From positions 62,001 to 126,000 of the forward strand of contig CAKPMC010000002.1 in assembly GCA_934167875.1 (NCBI GenBank): DNA of 64,000 nt, given 5' to 3'. Below are positions 16,728 to 24,800 of the stretch, piece by piece. The translations under genes were made by a program, and so were the position numbers. Under the pieces are notes generated by a model, which saw only the letters and a list, made by a program, of their open reading frames with translations, was not told the origin of the DNA and ran no database searches. This DNA is from an uncultured Bacilli bacterium. Lineage in GTDB: Bacteria > Bacillota_I > Bacilli_A > RF39 > UBA660. Within the stretch, counting starts at the first letter, position 1. Every line of letters starts with the position of its first letter.

Positions 16728-17645
16728 TTGTTTGTTAAAAAAATTGATTCAAGAATAAAATTGTTGTTTTTAATTATTTTATTATTATTTGTATTTATTG
16801 TATTAAGGGTAGCTTATATACAATTAATAAGTTATGAAAAATTATCATTATTGGCCAGTGATTTATGGAGCAGGGATTTACCACTCGAAGCAAATAGAGG
16901 TTTAATATTAGATCGAAATGGGGTTATTTTAGCCGATAATTTAACCACTACATCCTTAGTATTAATTCCTAATCAGATTAAAGATAAAGAAAATACTAGT
17001 ATCAAATTAGCAGAAATACTAGGAGTAACTAAGGAAGAAATGGATAAACATGTAAATAAAATTACCTCAATTGAAAGAGTTCACCCAGAGGGAAGAAGAT
17101 TATCATATGAAGTTGCTGATAAGATAAGTAGTTTAGAATTACCTGGTGTTTATTTAGTTAAAGAAGCTAAACGTTATTATCCATATGGTACCACTTTATC
17201 TCATGTTCTTGGTTATGTTGGAATAGATAATCAAGGACTTAGTGGTCTGGAATTAGAATATGATAAATACTTAACAGGTGAGAGTGGAGCTATTAAATAC
17301 TTTGCAGATGCTAAGGGTAACAAGCTTGAATTATCAGATATATATTTAGCTCCAACCAGTGGAATGAACTTGCAACTAACAATTGATTACAATATTCAAA
17401 TGTCTTTAGAAAGAGAACTTGATAATGCTGTTAAAGCATTTAACCCCGATATGGCATTAGCAGTAGTAATGAATCCTAATACTGGCGAGATATTAGCTAT
17501 GTCATCACGACCAACTTATGATCCTAATAATTACCAAAATTATACTATGGAAGTATTAAGTCGTAATTTACCAATTTGGGCATCTTATGAACCGGGTAGT
17601 ACTTTCAATATTGTACCACCCGAAAGCAATATATTTACATGTTAA
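16728..17645 (+). pseudogene. SpoVD/FtsI-type penicillin-binding protein, 5' part (interrupted)
   Basis: The 5' part of a class B penicillin-binding protein: a membrane helix at residues 10-30, the non-catalytic pedestal (ANRGLILDRNGVILADN), and the start of the transpeptidase (VMNPNTGEILAMSS). AAGAGGTGAG lies a few nt before TTG 16728; the GTG at 16719 overlaps it. The gene is cut at TACTTTCAA (17600-17608). The active-site SxxK codon AAA becomes AAT, so the frame reads GSTFN and then 12 foreign residues to a stop at 17643-17645. As it stands it would encode a membrane-anchored fragment without catalysis. The remainder is at 23458-24487, and joining the two at the core restores the frame exactly. 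Confidence 0.92.
17600..17608 (+). other. Left attachment-site core (attL)
   Basis: TACTTTCAA, identical to the right core. To the left is PBP coding sequence; to the right, element sequence beginning TATTGTACCACCCGAAAGC, whose ACC(A)CCCGAAA mirrors the inner right end. Confidence 0.85.
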
Positions 17646-17751
17646 GTTCTATAAACTATATATACTTGTTGGATTTTTCATTAAATATTTTTAATTAAAA
17701 TTATTATATTAAACATGTTACATTTCTTTTTTAAATATAATTTTTTAGACT

Positions 17752-17777
17752 AAACTCCATTTTTAACGGAGTTTTTT
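17752..17777 (+). terminator. Terminator at left end of element
   Basis: AAACTCC (17752-17758) pairs with GGAGTTT (17768-17774), followed by T6 overlapping the arm. It would stop transcription that enters from the interrupted gene, insulating the cargo genes. The rest of 17646-17949 holds only AT-rich sequence, this terminator and the promoter below. Confidence 0.8.
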
Positions 17778-17857
17778 CTTTTCTAAATTTATTGCTTTTA
17801 TAGTAAAAACAGAATCTCGAATGAAAATTCGAATTTGCTTTTTAAGGTAAATACAGG

Positions 17858-17886
17858 TTGACAAAATTGTATATAGATTGTATACT
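17858..17886 (+). promoter_or_regulatory. Sigma-A-type promoter of element cargo operon
   Basis: TTGACA (17858-17863), a 17-nt spacer and TATACT (17881-17886). It sits after the element's own terminator and before the first cargo gene, so the cargo is transcribed independently of the host gene. Confidence 0.82.
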
Positions 17887-17949
17887 ACCCCCAAATAAAC
17901 GTTTTAAATTATCTTGATTAAATATTTATATTGGATGTGATAAATAAGT

Positions 17950-18603
17950 ATGAAAACCAAAGAAATACCTAATATGGGAAAAATAATATTTGATAAATTT
18001 TATAATAGTTCCAATACAGTTATTACTGACATTAATATGAGCCCTATAAAAAATAGCAAACTAATCAAAATTGTAGACGAAAATACTGCAAATAAACTCA
18101 TTAATAATCACTATATATATTCATTGCTAAAAAAAAGAAGACAATATTATGTGTATGAATGTAGCCCCGAAAAATTAGCTTCTCGTTACAGATATGATGT
18201 CTATGTAAAATATTTTTATGTAAAAAGTTACATCGAAAAGAACAATTATGATTTAGCTAAAAAAATATATTTATCCCATATTAAAGCCTTTAATAATTTT
18301 TTTGAACCTGATGGCAGTAAATCTAGCCCAGATGATTTTATTGACAATTTTAACATATTAATTGAATCTATAAAAGCAAAAGGTTTAAGCACAACCGTAA
18401 TACCTATAAGTAAAACAGGTATTCCAATTGATGGGGCACATCGACTAGCTATTTGTTTATACCTCAAAATTAAAGTTTCATTTTTAGTTTTTGACTTACT
18501 AGATGCTAAATATGATAAAGAATTTTTTATTAATCGTGGTATGATTGATAATTATTGTACAACAATTGATAATTTAGCAAAAGAAAAGGGATGGAATTTA
18601 TGA
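17950..18603 (+). CDS. ParB/sulfiredoxin-fold-like cargo protein
   Basis: 217 residues, start ATG 17950 with GGATGTGAT upstream. The C-terminal third has TVIPISKTGIPIDGAHRLAICLYLKI, matching the ParB/Srx-fold pattern (V.-I…DG.HRL.A…L). The N-terminal part is basic and has no recognised domain. Stand-alone ParB-like proteins of this kind occur beside glycosyltransferase genes; some act as small-molecule kinases and not as partition proteins, so no DNA role is assumed. It overlaps the glycosyltransferase gene (ATGA). Confidence 0.55.
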   Translation: MKTKEIPNMGKIIFDKFYNSSNTVITDINMSPIKNSKLIKIVDENTANKLINNHYIYSLLKKRRQYYVYECSPEKLASRYRYDVYVKYFYVKSYIEKNNYDLAKKIYLSHIKAFNNFFEPDGSKSSPDDFIDNFNILIESIKAKGLSTTVIPISKTGIPIDGAHRLAICLYLKIKVSFLVFDLLDAKYDKEFFINRGMIDNYCTTIDNLAKEKGWNL

Positions 18604-19880
18604 AAGATATATTGTTAATAAGTTATTGGATAATAATAATTGTAGAAATTTTATGCGCACTTTGGAATATATTAAAAACTTATATAGCAAAAAGAAAAAT
18701 TAATAGCATAAAAATACATGAAAATAATAGTAAACCTCTAAACTGTAAAATATTGATTATCATTCCTTGCCTACGAGAACAAACTATTATAAAAGAAACA
18801 ATAGATTATTTTTTGAATTTGATAAATGATAAAGATAATATAGAATTAATAATTGTGACAACAGAAAAAGAAAAATACGAACAATTACTGACCAAACAAG
18901 AAAGAAATAAAACAACATTTGACGTGGTAAATGAATATATTAGTGAAAATAAGATAAATAAAGTCAAACTTTTTCATTATCCACATAAAGATGGAATAAT
19001 GGCGGATCAGTTAAATTATGTAATGAAAGAATGCAAAAAATATAATAGTAAAAAAACATATTTTTCTGTATATAATGCAGACAGTAGACCAAACTTGGAC
19101 ACAATAAATAGTGTCTTGAATATAATCAAAAAACAAGACTACCCAGAAATAATACAGCAATATTCTTATGCATTTAGTAATTTAGAAAATCTTTCATTTA
19201 TCATGAAGGGATTTGCACTTTACCAAAGTAATTTTGAAATAAAGTATGGCTTGATAAATTCCCTAACTTTTTCAAATTTATTATATACCTATGTTGTTGG
19301 GCACGGATTGTATATTAGATTAGACACACTTAAAAAAATTGGAGGATTTGATAATAAATTTTGGTGTGAAGACATATACATGAGTTCAATTATTAGAAAC
19401 AGAAATATTAAGATTACTCCTATTTTAAGTCTTGAAAACATGGAAACTCCAAAAAATATATCAGTATTAATTAAGCAAAATGCTAATTGGTATAAAACCT
19501 CTAATCAATGGATCAAGATGATAAAAAGTAATTTAAAAAAAGATAAAAGAATTTCAAATTCATGTAAAAATTGGCTTTTTCAAAGAGTCCGTATGAATTT
19601 AAGCTGGCTATTGTTACCATTCTTTATTATTTTATCATTTGCAATTAGTATATATTATAAAAGTATTATTTTACTTGTAATTTCAATGTTTTCCTATGCA
19701 TTTATGCAAATATGTATTTATATAAGTACAATAAAAATTATTGAAAAGCTGGAAAATAAAAAAATTAATAACAAGTTAAGCCTAATATGTGCTGCTTGTA
19801 TTTCAACATTTATATCTAATATAGGACCTTTGTATTCCATATTTAATTTTAAAATGAAAAAATATAAAACAGAAAGGTAG
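18600..19880 (+). CDS. Membrane glycosyltransferase, family 2
   Basis: About 426 residues. Start ATG 18600 overlaps the previous stop (ATGA); an in-frame ATG at 18591 is also possible. An N-terminal helix (about residues 5-25) precedes a GT-A domain: ILIIIPCLREQTIIKETIDYF, the DxD-like NADSRP, GHGLYIRLDTLKKIGGF and the acidic acceptor motif ED (WCEDIYMS). Two to three membrane helices follow near 340-410. The organisation resembles processive or membrane-attached GT2 enzymes acting on polyisoprenoid or extracellular glycans. The acceptor is unknown. Confidence 0.82.
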   Translation: MKDILLISYWIIIIVEILCALWNILKTYIAKRKINSIKIHENNSKPLNCKILIIIPCLREQTIIKETIDYFLNLINDKDNIELIIVTTEKEKYEQLLTKQERNKTTFDVVNEYISENKINKVKLFHYPHKDGIMADQLNYVMKECKKYNSKKTYFSVYNADSRPNLDTINSVLNIIKKQDYPEIIQQYSYAFSNLENLSFIMKGFALYQSNFEIKYGLINSLTFSNLLYTYVVGHGLYIRLDTLKKIGGFDNKFWCEDIYMSSIIRNRNIKITPILSLENMETPKNISVLIKQNANWYKTSNQWIKMIKSNLKKDKRISNSCKNWLFQRVRMNLSWLLLPFFIILSFAISIYYKSIILLVISMFSYAFMQICIYISTIKIIEKLENKKINNKLSLICAACISTFISNIGPLYSIFNFKMKKYKTER

Positions 19881-19886
19881 TGATAT

Positions 19887-20483
19887 ATAACGAAAAATTT
19901 ATATGTAATAGAGGGAACATCTAATTCTGGTAAAACTACTACATCAAAAATTTTGAATGAAATTCCTAATGTAGAAATAATCGAGGAATTTATGGATCAT
20001 CCACTGGCACCAAAACCATCGAAGAATATAGAAGAAGAACTAAAAAATCAACAAATTTTCTTCGAAATAGAAAAAGAAAGAATGATATTAGCATCATCAC
20101 TTTTGGAACATGATAAAATAGTATTTATGGAAAGAAGCTATCTTTCAATTTTGGCCGTTTCCTATGCCTTTTTAAAATTAGGTAAATACAACGGCTATGA
20201 TAATGCGCTTAGAATATATAAAGAAATGATAAATCAAACGTGGTATATTAAACCGGATGTAACATTTATTTTAACAGCGGATCCAATTGAAAAGTTAAAG
20301 AGGAATTTAAGCAGAAACAAAATTTTACAAAGTAAATGGATTAAAAATGATTTTGAATTTTATCAAAATGAATTTTATGATATAATGACATTAGAATCAC
20401 AAAAGGAGTTTATTGACACAACTGGAAAGAATAAAGAGTATGCTAGTGAGCATATATGCAAGCTATTAAAATTAAGGAGATGA
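19887..20483 (+). CDS. P-loop nucleotide/small-molecule kinase with AUA start
   Basis: The frame contains a Walker A, EGTSNSGKTTTS, coded at 19911-19946, upstream of the first conventional start (TTG 19953), so that start would delete the ATP site. The frame is bounded by TGA 19881-19883, and no ATG, GTG or TTG lies between it and the P-loop. ATA 19887 gives (M)TKNLYVIEGTSNSGKTT, a normal kinase N-terminus, with AAAGG about 9 nt upstream. Later blocks (MERSYLSILAVSYAF; KPDVTFILTADPIEKLKRNLSRN) resemble thymidylate/deoxynucleoside kinases. The substrate is unknown; the glycan-related context suggests a nucleotide-sugar or other metabolite role (weak inference). Confidence 0.72.
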   Translation: MTKNLYVIEGTSNSGKTTTSKILNEIPNVEIIEEFMDHPLAPKPSKNIEEELKNQQIFFEIEKERMILASSLLEHDKIVFMERSYLSILAVSYAFLKLGKYNGYDNALRIYKEMINQTWYIKPDVTFILTADPIEKLKRNLSRNKILQSKWIKNDFEFYQNEFYDIMTLESQKEFIDTTGKNKEYASEHICKLLKLRR

Positions 20484-20487
20484 ATAT

Positions 20488-21006
20488 ATGAAAATTTTTA
20501 TGATACGACATGGTAAAGCAGACTATAGTTATGGCGATGCTCATAATTTTATTGGACACGGACATGATTTGGCTAGATTAGATGAAGAGTATATTGAAGA
20601 TGTAATAAAGACATCTAAAGATCCGCGTTTAAAAGAAGCAACACTTATTGTGTCTTCACCATATACTAGAGCATTGCAAACAGCTGCAATCATATCAAAA
20701 GAAACTGGACTGGATATAAAAATAGAACCTGATTTGAGAGAGTGGGAACCTGATAATACATATCAATATAAAGCAAAAGAAATGAAAGAATATTATAAAG
20801 ATTATATTAAAAATAATGGTATTCCACCAGTTGATAGAATAGTAAACTGGGAATCAAAAGAACATTTAAAAAAAAGAGTTCAAGAAGTAATTAAGAAATA
20901 TAGAAATTATGAATGTATTATTTTTGTTTTTCATCAAATGGCAATTCAATCAATAACTGGAGTTGAAAGCATATCTCCAGCTGAAATAATTGAGATTATA
21001 CAATAG
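20488..21006 (+). CDS. Histidine phosphatase (phosphoglycerate mutase-like)
   Basis: 172 residues. The catalytic RHG motif is at residues 7-9 (IRHGKAD); SSPYTRALQTAAI carries the second conserved Arg; the distal His is in FVFHQMA. GGAG precedes ATG 20488, 4 nt after the kinase. SixA/phosphoglycerate-mutase-like phosphatases remove phosphate from small molecules or proteins. It may act on the product of the neighbouring kinase (inference). Confidence 0.85.
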   Translation: MKIFMIRHGKADYSYGDAHNFIGHGHDLARLDEEYIEDVIKTSKDPRLKEATLIVSSPYTRALQTAAIISKETGLDIKIEPDLREWEPDNTYQYKAKEMKEYYKDYIKNNGIPPVDRIVNWESKEHLKKRVQEVIKKYRNYECIIFVFHQMAIQSITGVESISPAEIIEIIQ

Positions 21007-21012
21007 TAAAAT

Positions 21013-21399
21013 ATGCAACATTATATGTTAGTTTTATTCCCTGTTTGTTTTGATAATTGGAAATTTATAGAAAATTTAATAAAAAACAATTTAATAATTA
21101 TTGATGAAAAGCAAAAAGAATTAGACGAAAAAGAAAAATTCAGATTAATATATACTTTATATCAAGGAGAATCATGGATTGGTAATGCCGATAATGATTG
21201 GGAGGGAATAAGATATAAAATGAATTCTTGTTTTAATAGTAAAATTAATTTTGTGAAATTTTTTTATGTTTTTTCAACAGAAAACAAAGTAAGAAAAATT
21301 AAGCAAGAAGTAAGAAATTTCTGTAAATTAGGAAATCATTCAATACATTCAGTTGATGATGAAAAAATGTCAAAAAAATTAAAAAAAACATATTTTTAA
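21013..21399 (+). CDS. Hypothetical cargo protein
   Basis: A 128-residue unrecognised protein. The frame opens right after the phosphatase; ATG 21013 or ATG 21025 may start it, and neither has a strong ribosome-binding site, so translation is probably coupled. A near-C-terminal segment (GNHSIHSVDDEKMSKKL) and an internal LFPVCFDNWKFIENL hint at a nucleotidyltransferase-like fold. That is a weak impression. It is the last gene of the cargo operon, before a hairpin terminator. Confidence 0.5.
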   Translation: MQHYMLVLFPVCFDNWKFIENLIKNNLIIIDEKQKELDEKEKFRLIYTLYQGESWIGNADNDWEGIRYKMNSCFNSKINFVKFFYVFSTENKVRKIKQEVRNFCKLGNHSIHSVDDEKMSKKLKKTYF

Positions 21400-21458
21400 A
21401 TATTTAATAAAAATGTCAAATAAAATACAATCAGTAATTAGATTTACCTTAAAATCAT

Positions 21459-21484
21459 ACACTTCCATTAGTGGAGGTGTTTTT
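21459..21484 (+). terminator. Terminator between cargo operon and recombination genes
   Basis: ACACTTCCA (21459-21467) pairs with TGGAGGTGT (21472-21480), loop TTAG, then T4. The 3' arm contains the GGAGG used by the small gene at 21487. The hairpin would therefore both end the cargo transcript and hide that ribosome-binding site in read-through RNA. Confidence 0.65.
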
Positions 21485-21486
21485 AT

Positions 21487-21642
21487 ATGTTTGAAACTCC
21501 AAAAATAACAGTACTTGAATATGAATTAATAATAAATAAAAAATTATATGATCAAGGAATAATAACAGAACAACAATATAATGATGTCTGCAAAATAATT
21601 TATGAAAAAATAAGTCATTGTAATAAAGAGTTTAAATGTTAA
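21487..21642 (+). CDS. Small protein preceding the recombinase; candidate excision/directionality factor
   Basis: A 51-residue gene with GGAGG 10 nt before ATG 21487 and a TAA 14 nt before the recombinase start. The protein is MFETPKITVLEYELIINKKL followed by YDQGIITEQQYNDVCKII and a Lys/Cys tail. The YDQGIITEQQYN core resembles short SHOCT-like helices (LYDKGIITEEEF). Tight linkage to a serine recombinase fits a recombination directionality factor, but many such genes are simply of unknown function. Confidence 0.6.
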   Translation: MFETPKITVLEYELIINKKLYDQGIITEQQYNDVCKIIYEKISHCNKEFKC

Positions 21643-21656
21643 TATGGAGGTAGATT

Positions 21657-23387
21657 ATGAAATTTTATAAAGTAAGAGAGGAAATCTTGAAAGGCAAAAA
21701 TATTGCTGACCTACCTCTAAGAGTTACTTTTTATGCTCGCGTTTCTACTGAAAGTGAAGAACAATTAAATTCCTTAGATAATCAAATCTCTTTTTTCGAA
21801 AATTTTATAAAGGCAAATCAAAATTGGACCTATGTTAAAGGATATATAGACGAAGGTATTAGTGGTAGTACCGTAAAGAAAAGAAAAAAATTTTTGCAAA
21901 TGATAGAAGATGCTAAATCTGGTTATTTTGATTTAATTGTTACTAAAGAAGTTTCTAGATTTTCCAGAAATTTATCTGATAGTATTAAATATACACAAGA
22001 ACTACTTGCTAATGATGTTGGTGTATATTTTCAATCTAATGGAATAAATACTTATGATCCTAACTCTGAATTTATACTTAATATGATGGGAAGTGTTGCA
22101 CAAGAAGAAGTTAAAAGGCTCTCTTCACGTGTTAAATGGGGCCATAAAGAAGCAATAAAAAAAGGTAGAGTTTTAGGATCAAGTACAATTACTGGATACA
22201 AAAAAGATGATGCTAAATTAGTAATTGTAGAAGAAGAAGCCCAAAAAATTAGAAAAATTTTTGAGTTATATGCAACTGGTAAATATGGATTTTATAAGTT
22301 AGCTATAAAACTTCATAAACAAGGTATAAATAATTACAAGGGAAATATCTACGATAAAGATACTTTAAAAAGAATAATACAGAATCCTAAATATAAAGGT
22401 TTTTATTGTGGACACACTACTGAAACTATCGATTATAGAACCAAACAAAGAGTTTATATACCAAAAGAAGAACAAATTATTTATAAAGATGAATCTATAC
22501 CATCTATCGTTAGTGAAGAATTATGGAATCGTGCTAACGAAGTATTAGATAGTAGGAGTATATTAATGAAATCAAGTAATGGTAATGCCAAAAGATCTGA
22601 AAGAAAATATTGCTATACGGCAAAAATATTTTGCAGCGATCATAATGTTTCTTATCAAAGAATGTCAAGTAAAAGAAAACAAACAAAGCCCAGATGGGCT
22701 TGTGGTAACTATGTAAAATATAGATTGGATGCTTGCAAAAGCCCAATAATTGCAGAAATGGATTTAAATAATATTTTTACAATTATAATGAAACAAGTAT
22801 TTAATAATAAAAGTGAAATTATAAAAGAAATGTTAAATTATTATTCTAATTTAAAAATAGATAATAATTATCAATTTGAAATTTCAAAATTAAAAAAAGA
22901 AATTAAAACTATTGAAACAAAAAAAGAAAAATTATTAGAATTAAATATTGATGGTAGTATTAATAATCTTGAATTTAAAGAAAGAAATGGTAAGTATAAT
23001 GAAGACATATCATCTTTAAATATAAAAATTGAGAAAATAGAACAGGAAAGAAAAATCATGTCTGATAGTTTTGGTAATATCAAGATAATTGAGGATGCTA
23101 TTAAAAAGCAGGTTGATTATAAAAATAACGTTAGTGAATTTGTAGATAAATTTTTAGAGGAAATTATAGTTTATAAAGAAGACGATGATAGGCATAAATT
23201 AATGTTAAAAATATATTTGAATTTATTAAAAAAAACAATTTCAACTGGAAAAGGTGCTAGGCACATAGATGATGATAAATCACTGTCAGTATTTAGTAAA
23301 GAGGTTGAAACATTAGATAAGGGAAGAGCTGATTTTAAAAGAAATAATTTTAAAATTAATGTATATTTAAGTTGCAGCATTGACTAG
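21657..23387 (+). CDS. Large serine recombinase (integrase)
   Basis: 576 residues, start GGAGG-TAGATT-ATG. Domains: resolvase catalytic domain (about 20-160) with nucleophile Ser30 in ARVSTESEEQLNSLDNQ and the Arg-bearing EVSRFSRNL; recombinase domain (about 175-290, AQKIRKIFELYATGKYG…NPKYKGFYCG); zinc ribbon (about 320-365, CYTAKIFCSDH…WACGNY…CKSPI); and a coiled coil (about 400-470) as used for attP/attB synapsis. All catalytic features look intact. It integrates DNA at a specific attachment site by double-strand exchange with a 2-bp crossover. Its terminator and attR follow. Confidence 0.95.
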   Translation: MKFYKVREEILKGKNIADLPLRVTFYARVSTESEEQLNSLDNQISFFENFIKANQNWTYVKGYIDEGISGSTVKKRKKFLQMIEDAKSGYFDLIVTKEVSRFSRNLSDSIKYTQELLANDVGVYFQSNGINTYDPNSEFILNMMGSVAQEEVKRLSSRVKWGHKEAIKKGRVLGSSTITGYKKDDAKLVIVEEEAQKIRKIFELYATGKYGFYKLAIKLHKQGINNYKGNIYDKDTLKRIIQNPKYKGFYCGHTTETIDYRTKQRVYIPKEEQIIYKDESIPSIVSEELWNRANEVLDSRSILMKSSNGNAKRSERKYCYTAKIFCSDHNVSYQRMSSKRKQTKPRWACGNYVKYRLDACKSPIIAEMDLNNIFTIIMKQVFNNKSEIIKEMLNYYSNLKIDNNYQFEISKLKKEIKTIETKKEKLLELNIDGSINNLEFKERNGKYNEDISSLNIKIEKIEQERKIMSDSFGNIKIIEDAIKKQVDYKNNVSEFVDKFLEEIIVYKEDDDRHKLMLKIYLNLLKKTISTGKGARHIDDDKSLSVFSKEVETLDKGRADFKRNNFKINVYLSCSID

Positions 23388-23426
23388 GTTACCACATATT
23401 ATTACACATGATAATCTAGTTTTTTG
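23383..23426 (+). terminator. Terminator of recombinase gene
   Basis: ACTAGGTTA (23383-23391) pairs with TAATCTAGT (23412-23420; one G-T) across a 20-nt loop, followed by T6. It stands just inside the right end, so the downstream PBP half would receive little transcription from the element. Confidence 0.7.
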
Positions 23427-23448
23427 TTTAGGTATCGTTTTCGGAGGT

Positions 23449-23457
23449 TACTTTCAA
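23449..23457 (+). other. Right attachment-site core (attR)
   Basis: TACTTTCAA, followed on the right by the PBP reading frame (AATAGCTACTTTTGCC). To its left is element sequence ending TTTTCGGAGGT, the other attP arm. Confidence 0.85.
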
Positions 23458-24487
23458 AATAGCTACTTTTGCCGCAGCATTAGAAGAAAATCTAATTGAT
23501 ATGGATAATGATCATTTCTATGATTCTGGTAGTGTTCATATAGGGGGAGCCAGAATTGGCTGTTGGAAAGCAGGAGGTCATGGTGATCAAACTTATATTC
23601 AAGTTTTACAGAATTCTTGTAATCCAGGTTTCGTTAAATTAGGACAGATGTTAGGTAAAGAAAAATTATTTTCTTACCTTGATTTATTTGGATTTGGTTC
23701 AAAAACAGGAATTGATTTAAATGGTGAAAGTGAAGGAATTATCTTCCCGCTAGAAAAGGTGGGAGAACTAGAACTAGTAACAACTGCTTTTGGGCAAGGA
23801 GTAAGCGTAACCCCAATTCAACAAGTAACAGCAGTATCATCAATTGTAAATGGAGGTAAACTCTATAAGCCTTATGTAGTAAAAGGAATATTAGAACCAG
23901 AAACTAATACTGTTATTCAAGAAAATGAACCTGTTTTAGTAAGAAATACTGTTTCCGAAGCTACAAGTGAAAAAATGCGTAGAGCTTTAGAAAGTGTAGT
24001 AGCTTTAGGTGGAGGTAAAGCAGCCTATATTGATGGATATCGTGTTGGTGGTAAAACTGGAACAGCCCAGAAAGTAGAAAATGGTAGATATCTAGTAGGT
24101 AATTACATTATGAGCTTTATGTCTGTTGTTCCATCTAATGATCCACAAGCCGTATTATATATAGCCCTAGATAATCCTAAAAATACAGCGTTACTTTCTA
24201 GTTATACAACTACACCTATAGCTAGAAGAATTTTACTTGATATAATTGATGCTTTAGAAATAGAAAAACAAGAAAATCAACTAATAAAAGATTACACTTG
24301 GGAAGATAAAATATATTATGAAGTTCCCAATGTAGAAGGATTAACCGTTTCTGAAGCTAAAAAATTATTAACAAACTATAAAAAAGAATACGTAGGAAGT
24401 GGAGACAAGGTTATAACTCAGAGTCCTAAAGCCGGAGAAAGATTAGCAGCTGATGAAACCATTATTCTGCTACTAGGTAATGACTAA
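23458..24487 (+). pseudogene. SpoVD/FtsI-type penicillin-binding protein, 3' part (interrupted)
   Basis: The remainder of the class B transpeptidase: SxN motif in LQNSCNPGF, KTG motif in VGGKTGTAQKVENGRY, and one C-terminal PASTA domain (YEVPNVEGLTVSEAKKLL… to the end). One PASTA domain is the SpoVD pattern; FtsI/PbpB of Bacilli often has two. No promoter or ribosome-binding site precedes it, although an in-frame ATG exists at 23501. With the 5' part it forms 636 residues, the normal length. It is followed by a RelA fossil and then mraY. murE, murD and ftsL are not in this cluster. Confidence 0.92.
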
Positions 24488-24658
24488 AAATACTTGATAT
24501 TTAAAAAAAATACCCCACTTAATTATGTATTAAAAAATAATGATCGTGTTAAAATAATAACAGATGATTAAATCCCTATAAATAAAGATAAATGGCTAAG
24601 TATTGTTCAAACCAGTTATGTCAAAAAGAAAGTAAAAGAGATACCAAATTATAAATAA
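24488..24658 (+). pseudogene. RelA TGS-domain fossil
   Basis: One frame reads NTPLNYVLKNNDRVKIITDD, a stop, then IPINKDKWLSIVQTSYVKKKVKE. This parallels the TGS end of the intact relA at 44696 (VPLDYKLKNNDIVKINT, then QEWLNIVKSTQTKNKIR). No start or ribosome-binding site is present. A 15-nt run (TTAAAAAATAATGAT) is shared at DNA level. It fills most of the otherwise gene-free gap between the PBP and mraY. Confidence 0.72.
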
Positions 24659-24668
24659 AGTATCTTTT
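24634..24668 (+). terminator. Weak terminator upstream of mraY
   Basis: AAAGAGATAC pairs with GTATCTTTT around an AT-rich loop, followed by a T-rich tract. It separates the PBP from mraY, which has its own -10 (TATAAT near 24770) and GGAG. Confidence 0.5.
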
Positions 24669-24800
24669 CTTTTGGTTATAAGTGATAATATAAAACATAT
24701 AATTGATTAGGAGTAATGTAAAGTTTTGTATATATAATAAAATATGTTTCGGTTATTAACTAAAATGTAGTATAATGTTTAGAGAAATAGGAGTGATTGT

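Larger units (their letters stand above)
17600..23457 (+). mobile_element. Serine-recombinase integrative element in PBP active-site codon
   Basis: The 5849-bp insert is bounded by identical 9-bp cores TACTTTCAA at 17600-17608 and 23449-23457. It carries a large serine recombinase near the right end, a small gene ahead of it, and five cargo genes (ParB-like, glycosyltransferase, P-loop kinase, histidine phosphatase, unknown), all in the orientation of the host gene. No replication, conjugation or phage structural genes are visible, so it is a small integrative or cargo element. Joining the inner ends gives an attP in which the core is flanked by inverted arms (TTTCGG… and …CCGAAA), typical of serine integrases. 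Excision would regenerate GSTFKIATFAAALEE in the host enzyme. Confidence 0.93.

Noticed and set aside
17646..17749. ACATGTTA repeats in the left end of the element as integrase arm sites
   Set aside because: Only two copies, AT-rich context, and serine integrases do not use distant arm sites.
19953..20483. Kinase gene starting at TTG 19953
   Set aside because: This would remove the Walker A motif and has no ribosome-binding site.
17600..23457. The split PBP gene as a mis-assembly of two unrelated contigs
   Set aside because: The halves join in frame at an identical 9-bp core, the insert carries its own serine recombinase with attP-like arms, and the inner ends have terminators. This is what integration produces; chance joining would not give it.
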